Position numbers and translations under genes: made by a program
Shown: piece after piece, positions 9,243 to 18,494 of the stretch
Layout: each line of letters opens with the position of its first letter
Position numbering within the stretch: position 1 is the stretch's first letter
NCBI GenBank assembly: GCA_019242155.1
Contig: JAFAWA010000560.1
Span: 1 to 39,265, forward strand
Source of the DNA: Terriglobia bacterium
Lineage (GTDB): Bacteria > Acidobacteriota > Terriglobia > Bryobacterales > Bryobacteraceae
Reading direction: 5' to 3'
Length of the DNA: 39,265 nt
Notes under the pieces: generated by a model
Databases searched by the model: none
The model's input: only the letters and a program-made list of their open reading frames with translations
What the model was told of the DNA's origin: nothing

Positions 9243-10022
9243 ATGCCGGCTTGTTGGTTTTCTAAAGTAACTGCGATGGCGGCTTGTGCCGCCTGCTTAG
9301 CCATACCTTCCTCTGCTCAGTGGTTAAACACTCCAAGTAAGGGAATTCCGCGACTGCCGGATGGGAAGCCAGATCTGAATGCGCCGGCGCCGAAACGACC
9401 GGATGGCAAGCCGGATATCTCCGGCCTGTGGCAACCTCCGGCCATGTATGTCGGTAACATAGCTCGCGACTTGAAACCTGGTGAAGTTCCCTTCCGGCCG
9501 TGGGCGGAGGCTCTTTATAAACATCGCCAGGAGACCCAAAGCAAGGAAGACCCGACGGGGTGGTGCGTGCCCGGCGGAGTTCCCCGGAACGACGTTGTAC
9601 CGTATCCTTTCAAGATCCTCTACACGGACGGCATGATCGTAATACTCTACGAAGCTGTCCACAGCTATCGCCAGATCTTCATGGACGGGCGGGAATTACC
9701 GAAGGATCCCAATCCAAATTGGCTCGGCTACTCGGTGGGACATTGGGACGGAGACACACTCGTCGTCGAGACCTCGGGTTTTGTGGAGAATAGTTGGCTG
9801 GATAACGGGGGCCATCCAGGCACCAACTCGATGCATGTTACCGAACGGTTCCATCGCAGGGATTTGGGGCACATGGAAATTCAGATGATCATTGATGACC
9901 CGAAAGCCTACACAAAACCCTGGTCAGTTAAGGTAGCTTATAACTTACTTCCGGACACAGATCTGCTCGAATATATCTGCTCCGAAAATAACAAGGATTT
10001 GGAGCACCTGGTGGGTAAGTAG
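9243..10022 (+). CDS. secreted protein of uncharacterised GDTLVV family (member A)
   Basis: This 259-residue protein has a signal peptide ending near SSAQW. I do not recognise a named domain. It starts with two copies of a PDGKPD motif (RLPDGKPDL, then RPDGKPDISGLW). It ends with QIFMDGREL, GHWDGDTLVVETSGF, SMHVTERFHRR, DDPKAYTKPW and ICSENNKD. The same motifs in the same order occur in the products at 18495-19241 and 32113-33111, so the three are paralogues. The conserved His of HVTER and the conserved Cys followed by (E/D)N near the end are candidate functional residues. The fold looks beta-rich. It is transcribed away from the DUF1592 cassette and converges with the amidohydrolase gene. 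Ribosome-binding site before ATG 9243 is weak. Function unknown. Confidence 0.8.
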   Translation: MPACWFSKVTAMAACAACLAIPSSAQWLNTPSKGIPRLPDGKPDLNAPAPKRPDGKPDISGLWQPPAMYVGNIARDLKPGEVPFRPWAEALYKHRQETQSKEDPTGWCVPGGVPRNDVVPYPFKILYTDGMIVILYEAVHSYRQIFMDGRELPKDPNPNWLGYSVGHWDGDTLVVETSGFVENSWLDNGGHPGTNSMHVTERFHRRDLGHMEIQMIIDDPKAYTKPWSVKVAYNLLPDTDLLEYICSENNKDLEHLVGK

Positions 10023-10054
10023 AGGGCCGCCCCGCTGCCGCGAAGTCGTAGCTA

Positions 10055-11116
10055 CTAAGAGATTTTTAATAGCTTAGCCGCCGTGCCGCCTAGGATCGCG
10101 CGCCGGTCGTCGTCGCTCAGCCCTGGTGTTTTGAGAACATGATCCACAGTGGTTGTGCTCCAGGGATAAGGATAATCCGTACCGATCATGATCTGACTGG
10201 CTCCGCACTCCGCAACCATATGCCGCAGCCCCTCCGGGGTGAAGACCATCGAATCGAAATAGATCTGCCGAAGGTACTCGGAGGGGTGTTTCTTGATGCT
10301 CTTGCAGCTTTCCGCGAAGCGCACGCAGCCGTAATCCGACCGGGCTGCGTAAGACGGCAAATAGCCTCCGCCGTGAGCCGCACAGATCTTGAGACCGGGA
10401 AAACGATCTAAGGTACCGTCAAAGATCAAATGCGAAAGAAAAATTGTGGTTTCGAGCGGGTTGCCGATCACATTAGTCAATCCGCCGTTTCCCGCCAGCC
10501 GTTTGTTGAGTTCCGGTATTCCTTGCGGATGCATGAAGACCAGACATCCTAACTCATCCGCCTTTTTCCAGAAGGGATCGAACTGCGCGGCAGATAACTC
10601 ATCTCCGTTTACGTGGCCGCCGATGGCTGCGCCGCGCAGGTTGTATTTGCGAACGCCCTCCTCGAGTTGCTCAGCCGCCATTTCCGGAAATTGCAAAGCA
10701 ACCGAGGCAAACGCCACGAACCTGTCAGGGTAGGCGGCGCAGATTTCCGCCAGCTTTTGATTTTGAATCTGAATCACTTTTCGGGCGACGTCCTGCTCTA
10801 GGGCGTACCACGTCGGGTTGATACTTAAAGCCTGCATATCGGTGCCCCACTCGTCCATGGTGGCGAAGCGGGCAGGACCCATCACAGTCGCGTCGTTTGG
10901 GGCGGTCCGCTGGCCCATCAACGCCGTCGCTTCCGGTATCACGACGTGTGCATGTATATCGATCGTTCGCACCGGACGCCCGCCGACCGTCACCTTGCGC
11001 CGGTTCTTACTACTGCCGGACTGAGCGTACACCGGGGAGCGACTCAGGCAACAGCCGCCTATGATCACTCCCGCGGATCGAGCTACATCCTTAAAAAACT
11101 GCCGGCGATGAAGCAT
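10055..11116 (-). CDS. Tat-exported amidohydrolase, ACMSD-like (amidohydrolase_2)
   Basis: This metal-dependent hydrolase or decarboxylase of the amidohydrolase_2 family has 353 residues. HAH at 55-57 (TIDIHAHVV) provides the first metal ligands. MHPQG, SHLIFDG and AAHGGGYLP supply later His residues, and the IGTDYPYPW motif near the end carries the usual Asp. This layout fits relatives of aminocarboxymuconate-semialdehyde decarboxylase and resorcylate-type decarboxylases, which act on aromatic or ring-cleavage acids. Unlike those cytosolic enzymes, this one begins with HRRQFFKDVARSAGVIIGG, a Tat-type signal, and so is likely exported. AGGAG seven bases before ATG 11116 supports the start. 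It follows the TonB receptor by 89 bases on the same strand, which suggests it works on what the receptor system handles. Substrate not determined. Confidence 0.85.
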   Translation of the reverse strand: MLHRRQFFKDVARSAGVIIGGCCLSRSPVYAQSGSSKNRRKVTVGGRPVRTIDIHAHVVIPEATALMGQRTAPNDATVMGPARFATMDEWGTDMQALSINPTWYALEQDVARKVIQIQNQKLAEICAAYPDRFVAFASVALQFPEMAAEQLEEGVRKYNLRGAAIGGHVNGDELSAAQFDPFWKKADELGCLVFMHPQGIPELNKRLAGNGGLTNVIGNPLETTIFLSHLIFDGTLDRFPGLKICAAHGGGYLPSYAARSDYGCVRFAESCKSIKKHPSEYLRQIYFDSMVFTPEGLRHMVAECGASQIMIGTDYPYPWSTTTVDHVLKTPGLSDDDRRAILGGTAAKLLKIS

Positions 11117-11205
11117 AGGCGTTCTCCTGGTTGAGGAAGTGTATCAAGCGCGCACCGCATAGGCAAACGGATGATGCCGGGCTGAATTAGGTTCTTGGCG
11201 CCGCG

Positions 11206-14200
11206 TCAAAATAGGAGCTTCAATCCTAATTGCATAGCGCGCGCTCCGCCGGAACCGAGGACCGGATTGGAGCCGGCAACATCGGGCGTAATGCAGCCGC
11301 AGCCCATGCCGAAGCCCGCGGAAGGATCGTTGTTGAGGTACCCGTTCGGACCACCTTCGGGATTGGCGAAGTTTGGATGATTCAAGATATTGAAAAATTC
11401 GGCCCGGAACTGCGCATGGAGTGACTCCCGAATTTTCCACGATTTCGATACCGAGAGATCCCAATTCCGGAAGCCCGAGTCTCGAAAGGTGCCACGGCCC
11501 AAGTTGCCGTAACTCCCAATGGCCGGAGGAATCAAGGCTGAATTGCCCCGGAAATAACAGCCGACATTGTAAAGACTATTCAGAGCACCCGTGCCCATTG
11601 CGGTCGCTGCCGAAATGCAGGCCTGCGGAATGGCCGGTGCAGTGCAGCCGCCTATTGCCGAAGGGCCCGAACCGCTGGCACAAGGGATCGGGTTCTGTCT
11701 CGACTGGAAGTCTGAAGGACTACCCACAAAGTTCCACTGTTCGCCGTGACCAGCGGTAGCGGAAACTACGTTAGTACCGCTGAAGTCATCTGTAAAGTCC
11801 TGCGGATACCAGGGTTGGCCGGTCTGCAGGGTCACAATTGAGTTGATGGACCATCCCTCGAGTATCTGGCCGGGCGACTTCTTGCCCGGAATAGCATAAG
11901 TCAGCGATAGCGTGAAGCGATGGCGAACATCCCAGTCACTACTTCCATAGAGTTGCCGCGGGTTGTTACTGTTTAGAGGAACGCCCTGACCGCAGCCCCA
12001 GTTGTCACAAGCGTAATCCAAAGCATGAGACCATGTGTACCCTCCGGTGAACGACAGACCGCCCGATACGCGCTGCGTCGCGGCGATCTGAAGGCCGTTG
12101 TAGTTGGACGAAGCGAGGTTTGCCAGATTATAGATGTTACTCAAGTATGGGAATTTTGCATTTCTGGTGAATGGGCGAGCCGCTTGCACCAGCCCAGGGT
12201 CTGAGTCACTCGGATCGCAGGCGAACGGAGAACTGGCCGCCGCTAGATGACTGTTACAGTAAGCGATCTCTGCCGGATCATAGCCCGATCCCAGAGGCGC
12301 TTGGTTGAGGTCCACCAACTGCACTAACTTGGTGCCGTGATTGCCCACGTAGGCCACATCCACCGAGAAGTTGTTTGTCACCGCGCGCTGCAGGCTCACT
12401 GTCCAGGTGCTCACATAAGGTGTGCGCAGATTCCGATCCACTCCCACCGTGGCACAGGGCGACGGGTCCGATCCAAGGCCATCACCGCACTGTAGGGATA
12501 ACGTGCTTAGCGAGTAGATCGTCTGCCCACCTACTGACGAACCGTTCCAGTTCAAACTCGAACCCGGCACAGTTATTACGCCAAGGTTGATGCTGCCGGA
12601 TCCGGGCGTTGTTTTCCCGTTCACTACCAGGCTTGCTCCAGTCGGCACGGTGCGGATGCCTAGAAGATTGCCGATGCCCATGAACACGTCGTAGCTGAGC
12701 TGTTCATAAATGAGGCCGGCACCGGCTCGCAGGACTGTCCTGCCATTGCCTCCGACATCCCAGGCGAATCCGAGTCGGGGCGAGAAGTTGTTGTGGTCAC
12801 CGTTAAACGGAGAGCTGATCTGTTTCCCCACCTGTACCAGACCTTGGTTAGCATCGAAGTTGCCGATCAGATCGTGCGCCTCTTTAAATACAGTATTCAA
12901 CTCGTAACGAAGTCCGAGATTTATAGTTACTCGTGGACTGATGCGCCAGTCGTCTTGAATGAAGGCTGCGTATCCCCAGCTAGTCAACGCTCTGGCCGCG
13001 TCGCCAATCAGGATGGTTCCGCGCAAGGGCGAACCGGAGAAAAAGTCTTGCAAGGAACGGAAGCGAATCGGCCCCTTCGCATTTGCGGTTATGTCGCCGT
13101 TAAACGAGTTCTGCATCGCCTCGCCGCCGAACTTAATGGCGTGATTACCGAATTGCACCGAAGTATGGTTTACAATTTGCAGCACACCATCCGGGCCTAC
13201 GATCTTTGGCCAACTTGCGCCTAACTGGAAGGTTCCGGGAGCAAAGCTCGAGAAAGTAATTGCAGGCATCCCGTAGTAGAGCGGGTTAGTCACTCCTGTG
13301 TTCAACCCGTAGGTTGTTGGGTTCACAGACGAGTCTCCAGATAGAAACGTCTGGTAATAGTGAGAGTAGCCTGCCTTGAATAGATTGACCCAACGTGAGT
13401 TTGGTATCCACGTCCAGTTGCCCGAACCAACCTGCGCCCTCATGTACTGATTGGTCTCCCAAGCAGGCCTTACCTCACCGGCCGCATCGTTAAAGACCCC
13501 ATTGCCCTGGCTGATGAAATAGACTCCGTTAATCACGTGCTTGGCGCTGATGTGGTAATCGAGCTTTGTGAGGCCGGTATCGATCTGGTTTGTGTTACTC
13601 AAACCGGGAGAAAACAGAGCGGGGTCCCCGGCAGCCGTTCCGGAATTATTTGGAAACAGGTTGGGGAACGACGATGAAGGAGAGCAATCCGGGTTCAACC
13701 CGGCCAACCTCAAGCTGAGGGCGCTTCGGGAACCGGCGGGCACTGCGTTGCAAGCGTCAATCAGGCTCAGACTTGGGTTAGTTGCGGTCAGACCACAGCC
13801 CGCCGCCCCACCGGCGCATGCCACTGGGGCATTTGCGACAAAGGGACTGCCCACGGTGTAACGCTGGTCTTCAAAGTTCAAAAAATAAAAAAGCTTGTCT
13901 CTGCGAATCGGACCGCCTACTGTGCCGCCGAACTGTTCCAGACCCAGCGGCGGGTTGCAAGCTGCGGGATTGATCCTACAGACCGAATCTGTAGGAGGCG
14001 GGGTAAAGTAATCTTTGGCATCCCACGAATCTGTCCGGCCATAAGCGTAAGCGGTGCCATGAATCGCATTAGTTCCGGATTTGATTCCGACATTGACTAT
14101 ACTGCCGGGCTTCCACCCGAATTCCGCTCGTGGGTTTTGCTCGGTCCGGAACTCCTGAATGGCATCAATGGACAGAATGGTACCAGCGTCGCCCGCCGCT

Positions 14201-14862
14201 GCCGCCGCGTTATATACACTTTGACCGGTCCAAGGCTCGTTATTAACCAAGCCGTCCACCATGTACACGTTGTCATGCGCGCGAAGCCCGTTCGTGCTCT
14301 GCGTCCAACCTCCGCCTCCGGCATAAATGGTGACACCGGGGCGGAGAGTCAGTAGGTTTTGGTAGTTGCGCCCATTCAAAGGCAAGTCATTAATGATCTG
14401 ATTGCTGATCGTGCCCCCGAGTTCCGCACTGGTAGTATCCAACAAGGGAGGTGAATCCATCACACGCACGGTTTCACTTACCTCGCCTGGCTGCAGCGTA
14501 AAATCGAGCCGCGCGTCCTGGCCAACTTCCAGTTGAATGTTGGTCTGCTCGAAGATCTTAAAGCCCTTAAACTCTGCGCGTACGGTTTTTCTGCCGGGAC
14601 TTATTCCCGGGGCCGCGAATTGACCCGCTTCATCGGTAACAACACTGCGCTCGAGCCCCCGGTCAACGTCTATGATTGTTACTACAGCCCCGACCACGAC
14701 CGCGCCGGTAGAGTCCCTTACTGTGCCTAACAGACGGCCCAAGTTAGCTTGTGAGAAAGCTGGAAGAGCGGCAAGCAGAACTAATAAGCATGCTTTGGCT
14801 GATCCAAAGCCTAGATAATCGATACGGCCCGAGGTGCGCGTGCCGAAGGTCACGAAACTCAT
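11206..14862 (-). CDS. TonB-dependent receptor with carboxypeptidase-regulatory-like N-terminal domain
   Basis: A complete outer-membrane receptor of 1218 residues, the Oar-like type abundant in Acidobacteria. Order: signal peptide (to about 38, ending AFSQA), a carboxypeptidase-regulatory-like beta-sandwich (about 42-125, LLGTVRDSTGAVVVGAVV and DEAGQFAAPGISPG), and the plug (about 130-270, NDLPLNGRNYQNLLTL, MVDGLVNNEPW, IDAIQEFRTEQ, GSIVNVGIKSGTNAIHG). A long beta-barrel follows, with FIQDDWRISPRVTINLGLRY, ending in LGLKLLF with the terminal Phe. A GAAGGGGG sequence just before ATG 14862 is a strong ribosome-binding site. It follows the NHL propeller gene by 135 bases and may also have its own promoter. 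It shares plug motifs with the broken receptor at 1-2783. The transported substrate is unknown. Confidence 0.92.
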   Translation of the reverse strand: MSFVTFGTRTSGRIDYLGFGSAKACLLVLLAALPAFSQANLGRLLGTVRDSTGAVVVGAVVTIIDVDRGLERSVVTDEAGQFAAPGISPGRKTVRAEFKGFKIFEQTNIQLEVGQDARLDFTLQPGEVSETVRVMDSPPLLDTTSAELGGTISNQIINDLPLNGRNYQNLLTLRPGVTIYAGGGGWTQSTNGLRAHDNVYMVDGLVNNEPWTGQSVYNAAAAAGDAGTILSIDAIQEFRTEQNPRAEFGWKPGSIVNVGIKSGTNAIHGTAYAYGRTDSWDAKDYFTPPPTDSVCRINPAACNPPLGLEQFGGTVGGPIRRDKLFYFLNFEDQRYTVGSPFVANAPVACAGGAAGCGLTATNPSLSLIDACNAVPAGSRSALSLRLAGLNPDCSPSSSFPNLFPNNSGTAAGDPALFSPGLSNTNQIDTGLTKLDYHISAKHVINGVYFISQGNGVFNDAAGEVRPAWETNQYMRAQVGSGNWTWIPNSRWVNLFKAGYSHYYQTFLSGDSSVNPTTYGLNTGVTNPLYYGMPAITFSSFAPGTFQLGASWPKIVGPDGVLQIVNHTSVQFGNHAIKFGGEAMQNSFNGDITANAKGPIRFRSLQDFFSGSPLRGTILIGDAARALTSWGYAAFIQDDWRISPRVTINLGLRYELNTVFKEAHDLIGNFDANQGLVQVGKQISSPFNGDHNNFSPRLGFAWDVGGNGRTVLRAGAGLIYEQLSYDVFMGIGNLLGIRTVPTGASLVVNGKTTPGSGSINLGVITVPGSSLNWNGSSVGGQTIYSLSTLSLQCGDGLGSDPSPCATVGVDRNLRTPYVSTWTVSLQRAVTNNFSVDVAYVGNHGTKLVQLVDLNQAPLGSGYDPAEIAYCNSHLAAASSPFACDPSDSDPGLVQAARPFTRNAKFPYLSNIYNLANLASSNYNGLQIAATQRVSGGLSFTGGYTWSHALDYACDNWGCGQGVPLNSNNPRQLYGSSDWDVRHRFTLSLTYAIPGKKSPGQILEGWSINSIVTLQTGQPWYPQDFTDDFSGTNVVSATAGHGEQWNFVGSPSDFQSRQNPIPCASGSGPSAIGGCTAPAIPQACISAATAMGTGALNSLYNVGCYFRGNSALIPPAIGSYGNLGRGTFRDSGFRNWDLSVSKSWKIRESLHAQFRAEFFNILNHPNFANPEGGPNGYLNNDPSAGFGMGCGCITPDVAGSNPVLGSGGARAMQLGLKLLF

Positions 14863-14921
14863 GGGGACCCCCTTCTCGCGAAATGCGGCTATATGCCCGT
14901 TATAAAACTAGTGCTGGGTAT

Positions 14922-14950
14922 TAGCTATCATTGCCGATCAAGATTGTCAA
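14922..14950 (-). promoter_or_regulatory. possible promoter for TonB receptor
   Basis: On the minus strand a perfect TTGACA (14950-14945) is followed after 17 bases by TGA-TAGCTA (hexamer 14927-14922), an extended -10 with a weak hexamer. It lies about 60 bases before the receptor start. The -35 is convincing, the -10 is not. Confidence 0.35.
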
Positions 14951-14997
14951 GACCAAAATACAGAGTCTTTTCTGGGAGTAAGTAAACTTTGGTGAAC

Positions 14998-16287
14998 TTA
15001 CTTCCAAGCAGAATAAACCGGCTTGCCGACCAGGAACGCTGAGTTCACTCCCGCCCTGGGCCGGAACTTCTGCACCCGGCCACTATCTACTTCGGCGACA
15101 TAGAAGTTGCCCTCCTGGTCAACACTGAAGCCGTGTACTCCCCAGAAACCTCCCGGAAAGTCGCCCCAAGTTCCCCAGGAATAGAGAAAATGTCCGTCCA
15201 GATCGTACTTGAGCATCTTGGAAGTGCCGCGATCAAAGGCCCAAAAAGACCGGTCTGCACCGATAGTGAACAGATGAATATCCGACGGTTCCGGGCCAAA
15301 GCCCCACTCGTAAAGGTATTTTCCGTTCTCATCGAATACCTGCACGCGGTGATTTGCGCGGTCATTGACAAAGACTCGCCTGGTCTGCGGATCGACTGCG
15401 ATTCCATGTACGTTGTTGAAGTATCCGGGGCGTTTCTCGTTCGGAGGATTGCCCTTCATTCCCCAATCCAGCAGAAATTTGCCGTTCTTATCAAATTTCG
15501 CTACTCGCGTGCCGTTATAGCCGTCTGCGACGAACATGGTGCTGTCGGGAAGCCAGGCAAGGAATGTCGGCCGGTTGAAGTGCGTCCCGTCTGCTCCGGC
15601 GACGTCCGGGGTGCCGATGGTCTGCAGAAGATCCTTTCCATCGTGGGAGAACTTGTAAATGGCCTGCATGTGATCGTCAACTACCCAGACATGCCTCTCC
15701 GCATCGTAGGGATTGATTGCGATAAAATGCGGCCGTTTGAAAATCTTGTCCCACTGAGTCCATTGCTCGATAATGTTTCCGCCGGCATCCACCACGGTCA
15801 GACAGTGTTCCCATTTCGCATCGACGCCGACCGTACCCTTCCACAGCTTTGGCCCATCTTTGGGATCCTGGCCCGAGGCGCCGCCGCCCGGTAGCGCAGC
15901 AACCGTCGCGTCGCGAAATGGGAGCCGGCCTATGGGGAACTGTACACTAGGCCCAAATTCCGGGAGTAACTTAGTCTCGGGGCGGCGTATGTTTGGTAAC
16001 TCGCCTCGGAAGAGCAGGAACACGCGTTTGGGGCTTTCGGCATACACGCTTTGCCCGGCTCCCCAGGTCCACTTATTGTTTCCCGGAAGGGAGCTGATAT
16101 TTTTTGGCCAATCCTTGACCACTTCGTAAGGGCCGAAAGTATCCTGGCCTCCAACTTGTCCCGGAATCGTGGCGAAGCCCGAGCCGGGTTTCTCCACTCC
16201 TCGAACCACTGAGACTTTGTTGCCGATTACAAAGCCGATTACCAATACGAGCGCGAAGAGCGCTAGGCGTGCTACCAGGTTGCGCAT
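14998..16287 (-). CDS. secreted NHL-repeat six-bladed beta-propeller protein
   Basis: A 429-residue exported protein with an N-terminal hydrophobic segment (about 7-24). It has repeated propeller blades of NHL type: HVWVVDDHMQAIYKFSHDG, MFVADGYNGTRVAKFDKNG, VFVNDRANHRVQVFDENG and NFYVAEVDSGRVQKFRP. Such propellers bind ligands or proteins, and related ones form the lyase half of peptidyl-amidating enzymes. I see no basis for calling this one catalytic. GAGGAGG seven bases before ATG 16287 is an excellent ribosome-binding site. It is the fifth gene of the run that starts at 19624, 128 bases after the reaction-centre-type cytochrome. That gap is larger than others in the run but shows no clear promoter or terminator. 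A scaffold or binding role beside the cytochromes is inferred from position only. Confidence 0.85.
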   Translation of the reverse strand: MRNLVARLALFALVLVIGFVIGNKVSVVRGVEKPGSGFATIPGQVGGQDTFGPYEVVKDWPKNISSLPGNNKWTWGAGQSVYAESPKRVFLLFRGELPNIRRPETKLLPEFGPSVQFPIGRLPFRDATVAALPGGGASGQDPKDGPKLWKGTVGVDAKWEHCLTVVDAGGNIIEQWTQWDKIFKRPHFIAINPYDAERHVWVVDDHMQAIYKFSHDGKDLLQTIGTPDVAGADGTHFNRPTFLAWLPDSTMFVADGYNGTRVAKFDKNGKFLLDWGMKGNPPNEKRPGYFNNVHGIAVDPQTRRVFVNDRANHRVQVFDENGKYLYEWGFGPEPSDIHLFTIGADRSFWAFDRGTSKMLKYDLDGHFLYSWGTWGDFPGGFWGVHGFSVDQEGNFYVAEVDSGRVQKFRPRAGVNSAFLVGKPVYSAWK

Positions 16288-16415
16288 TCAATGCCTCCTC
16301 GGAATTGCCGCGGTCTGCGAGAGCTGCCGGTTCATAGCGGCGGCTCGTTAATGTTCGGGTACGATATCACCACTGCGCGCCCGAGGCAAGCACACTTCGG
16401 TGGTACCGGTGGCAG

Positions 16416-17543
16416 TTATTGTTTGGAGCCGGCCGGAGGGATGCGCCTGGCAAACTTCGCGGCATCTATGGGCGCATTCGGTTGGATCTCGCTCAGTTCT
16501 GTAGTGGATCGGCCGTCGAGCCAAGTAACTGTCCACTTAAAAGGCATTTTTACTCCGGCGACATCCCGGTAATCCGAGTAATCAATCTGTGTAGGATTTA
16601 AGCCTACCGCGGAGTCGGCGTACCGCACTAGCCTTACTAACAACCCGGACTTACTGTCGAAATAGAAATTGATGGGATAGCGGCCGTCACTCGTCGCTTG
16701 AACCACTTGAACTTCGCGGCCATCAACGCGTGTGGAATAACCCGCACGCCACTGCTTCAGCGCCTGCTTGATCCGGGAAGGGAAGGCCAATTCTGCATCC
16801 AACCGGGCCCCCTCCAGATCGCCTCCGGTAAGTTCTATCAGCGGCATGGGGCTATCCGTCGCGGGAGCCGAGGACCAGGCCGCGCGGCCATCGTAAGTGG
16901 TCGTGGCATCTCCGTTCAGTGTGTGCACGATTATCGTGCGTTGGCCGGGAGCCTTGGCAAATATCTCCAGCGGCTGTTTGTCAACATCCGAGAAACCCTG
17001 ATACCCACCCTTGGCCGCGAAGCTTGTCAGACTCGCTAGCTTCTGTGGTCCTCCGAGCGCGTCCAGATACTTATCGAGAATCTGCTCCGCGGTAAGCCCT
17101 TTTTCGCGGGGTTCTACAAACTCGTCGGGCTCTTCTGTTTTTGGAGGTCCATATAAGTCAGCGAGGCTTGGTGTCACTATAGGGCGTTCGCCGCCACGGT
17201 GGCAGGAGTAACAGGTCATAACCCGCCGGCCGCCGAAGTAAGTCTTGTTGATGGCTGAGACCATCACCAGCATTTTGCGCGCTGTCTGCTTATGCTCGTT
17301 ATCATCGGCGTAGCGTTCCCAACTTCCTCCGCTTTCGGCCACGTGGCAATATGTGCAGTTTTCGCCGAGCGAAGCGGAAAAGAATCCCATGGTGGTCATA
17401 AACTCATCCACCGGAATACCTTTCAGGATTTGAATATTCTTGAACGCTTTCTCGGCGGTAAGATTCGTGGGTCGGGTTTGGCTATAGAGCAGTGCGCCGG
17501 TTACTACGAGCCCGATTGTGCAGCAGATAGTAACCCGGATCAC
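16416..17543 (-). CDS. two-haem c-type cytochrome, reaction-centre cytochrome subunit-like, with extra C-terminal domain
   Basis: This exported cytochrome has 375 residues. The N-terminal hydrophobic segment (about 3-21) is followed by a domain like the photosynthetic reaction-centre cytochrome c subunit. FFSASLGENCTYCH gives the first haem site (C63-H67) and VMTCYSCHRG the second (C111-H115); the photosynthetic protein has four, so this is a half-size version. Nothing else suggests photosynthesis; such proteins are common in non-phototrophic Acidobacteria. Residues from about 150 on are beta-rich and contain TTYDGRAAWSS and VKMPFKWTVTWLDG, resembling outer-membrane lipoprotein carriers of the LolA fold. 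The GTG start overlaps the stop of the upstream cytochrome gene (GTGA at 17543-17540), so translation is coupled and the two probably exchange electrons. Confidence 0.85.
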   Translation of the reverse strand: MIRVTICCTIGLVVTGALLYSQTRPTNLTAEKAFKNIQILKGIPVDEFMTTMGFFSASLGENCTYCHVAESGGSWERYADDNEHKQTARKMLVMVSAINKTYFGGRRVMTCYSCHRGGERPIVTPSLADLYGPPKTEEPDEFVEPREKGLTAEQILDKYLDALGGPQKLASLTSFAAKGGYQGFSDVDKQPLEIFAKAPGQRTIIVHTLNGDATTTYDGRAAWSSAPATDSPMPLIELTGGDLEGARLDAELAFPSRIKQALKQWRAGYSTRVDGREVQVVQATSDGRYPINFYFDSKSGLLVRLVRYADSAVGLNPTQIDYSDYRDVAGVKMPFKWTVTWLDGRSTTELSEIQPNAPIDAAKFARRIPPAGSKQ

Positions 17544-18484
17544 GGAGCTACCGATGCCGCATAAGCGGCGATGGAGATCATGTCGTCTTCATTGAGACCG
17601 GCCACCACCTTCTTCATGAGTGCCGCGGACGTGCCGGTGTACTCATTCCCCTTGAACCCATAAAGCTGCCGAACGATATAAATGGGATGCAGGCCGGCGA
17701 TCCGGGGAACATCGCCGAGACCTTTTAGATCGTCGCCGTGGCAGATCGTGCAGTTTATAGTCTTTCCGGCGCCGCCTGTCGTGACTAGCCGTTTCCCCTT
17801 TTCGAGGCTCCCGGGAGGTACGTATGCAACGAATCCCGAATGCGGGTCGCGGCTGGTGGCACGGGATGGATCTTGCGGGAGTTCAATAATTCTATCGCCG
17901 AGTGGCTCCGTTCCGCCATCCGGCAACGGTAGGCGCATTCGCCCCTTCGTGCTCACATAACTCTTCGGAACAGTTTGGCTTTCCATCACCCTCACCCATG
18001 CGGCCGGCTTGAGTGCGGCAAACCATTCGGCTGCTCTGCGCACATCCTCTTCCGATGTAACCTTCGCAATGGTGTTCATGCGCGCCGCATCGATGCGCGT
18101 ACCATTTTTAAAATCCATCATCTGGCGCACAAGATATTCCACCGGAAGGCCGGCCAAATCAGCAGACTCCGGATGTCCTTGTCCCGTCATCAGGTGGCAG
18201 GAGCCGCAAGCAAGGCCCGTCGATCCGGGTGCTCCCGCAACCACCTTGGGCACCTGCCCGTGTTCTTCCGGAACCCAATCCGGCGGGTTGGTCAAATCGT
18301 CAATCTGTTTCTCCGTGTAAGCCTTCTTGCTGCCGGGTATGTGGATCTCACCATTTCTTTCGGCTACCGCGGGCTGTTCTTTGTCCGGGGCAAGAAAGGC
18401 CCACGATGGCCGGCCGCCTGTCTGTCCCTGAAAGCCAACCAATGATACGAGCCCCAGCGCCGCCACCTGCAAGAGTGTTCGCAT
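17540..18484 (-). CDS. two-haem cytochrome c
   Basis: A periplasmic cytochrome of 314 residues with a signal peptide (about 1-20). It has two class I-like haem domains. The first has CGSCH at 93-97 followed by PVEYLVRQMMDFKNG and a Met in ARMNTIAKVTSEED. The second has CTICH at 245-249 followed by HPIYIVRQLYGFKGNEYTG and a Met in ALMKKVVAGLNEDDM. The matching layout of the two halves points to internal duplication, as in the c4/c553 group. The Met residues are likely sixth haem ligands. About 80 residues of linker separate the domains. It lies 10 bases after the GDTLVV family gene and overlaps the next cytochrome by four bases. Role: electron transfer for whatever oxidation this run carries out. 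Confidence 0.88.
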   Translation of the reverse strand: MRTLLQVAALGLVSLVGFQGQTGGRPSWAFLAPDKEQPAVAERNGEIHIPGSKKAYTEKQIDDLTNPPDWVPEEHGQVPKVVAGAPGSTGLACGSCHLMTGQGHPESADLAGLPVEYLVRQMMDFKNGTRIDAARMNTIAKVTSEEDVRRAAEWFAALKPAAWVRVMESQTVPKSYVSTKGRMRLPLPDGGTEPLGDRIIELPQDPSRATSRDPHSGFVAYVPPGSLEKGKRLVTTGGAGKTINCTICHGDDLKGLGDVPRIAGLHPIYIVRQLYGFKGNEYTGTSAALMKKVVAGLNEDDMISIAAYAASVAP

Positions 18485-18494
18485 AGCTCCCCGA

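Noticed and set aside
15133-15894. 253-residue plus-strand open frame inside the NHL propeller gene
   Set aside because: No domain is seen and the minus frame has clear NHL blades, a signal peptide and a strong ribosome-binding site.
16416-17543. Reaction-centre cytochrome suggesting phototrophy
   Set aside because: Only two haem motifs, no pufL/pufM or bacteriochlorophyll genes nearby; such cytochromes are common in non-phototrophic Acidobacteria.
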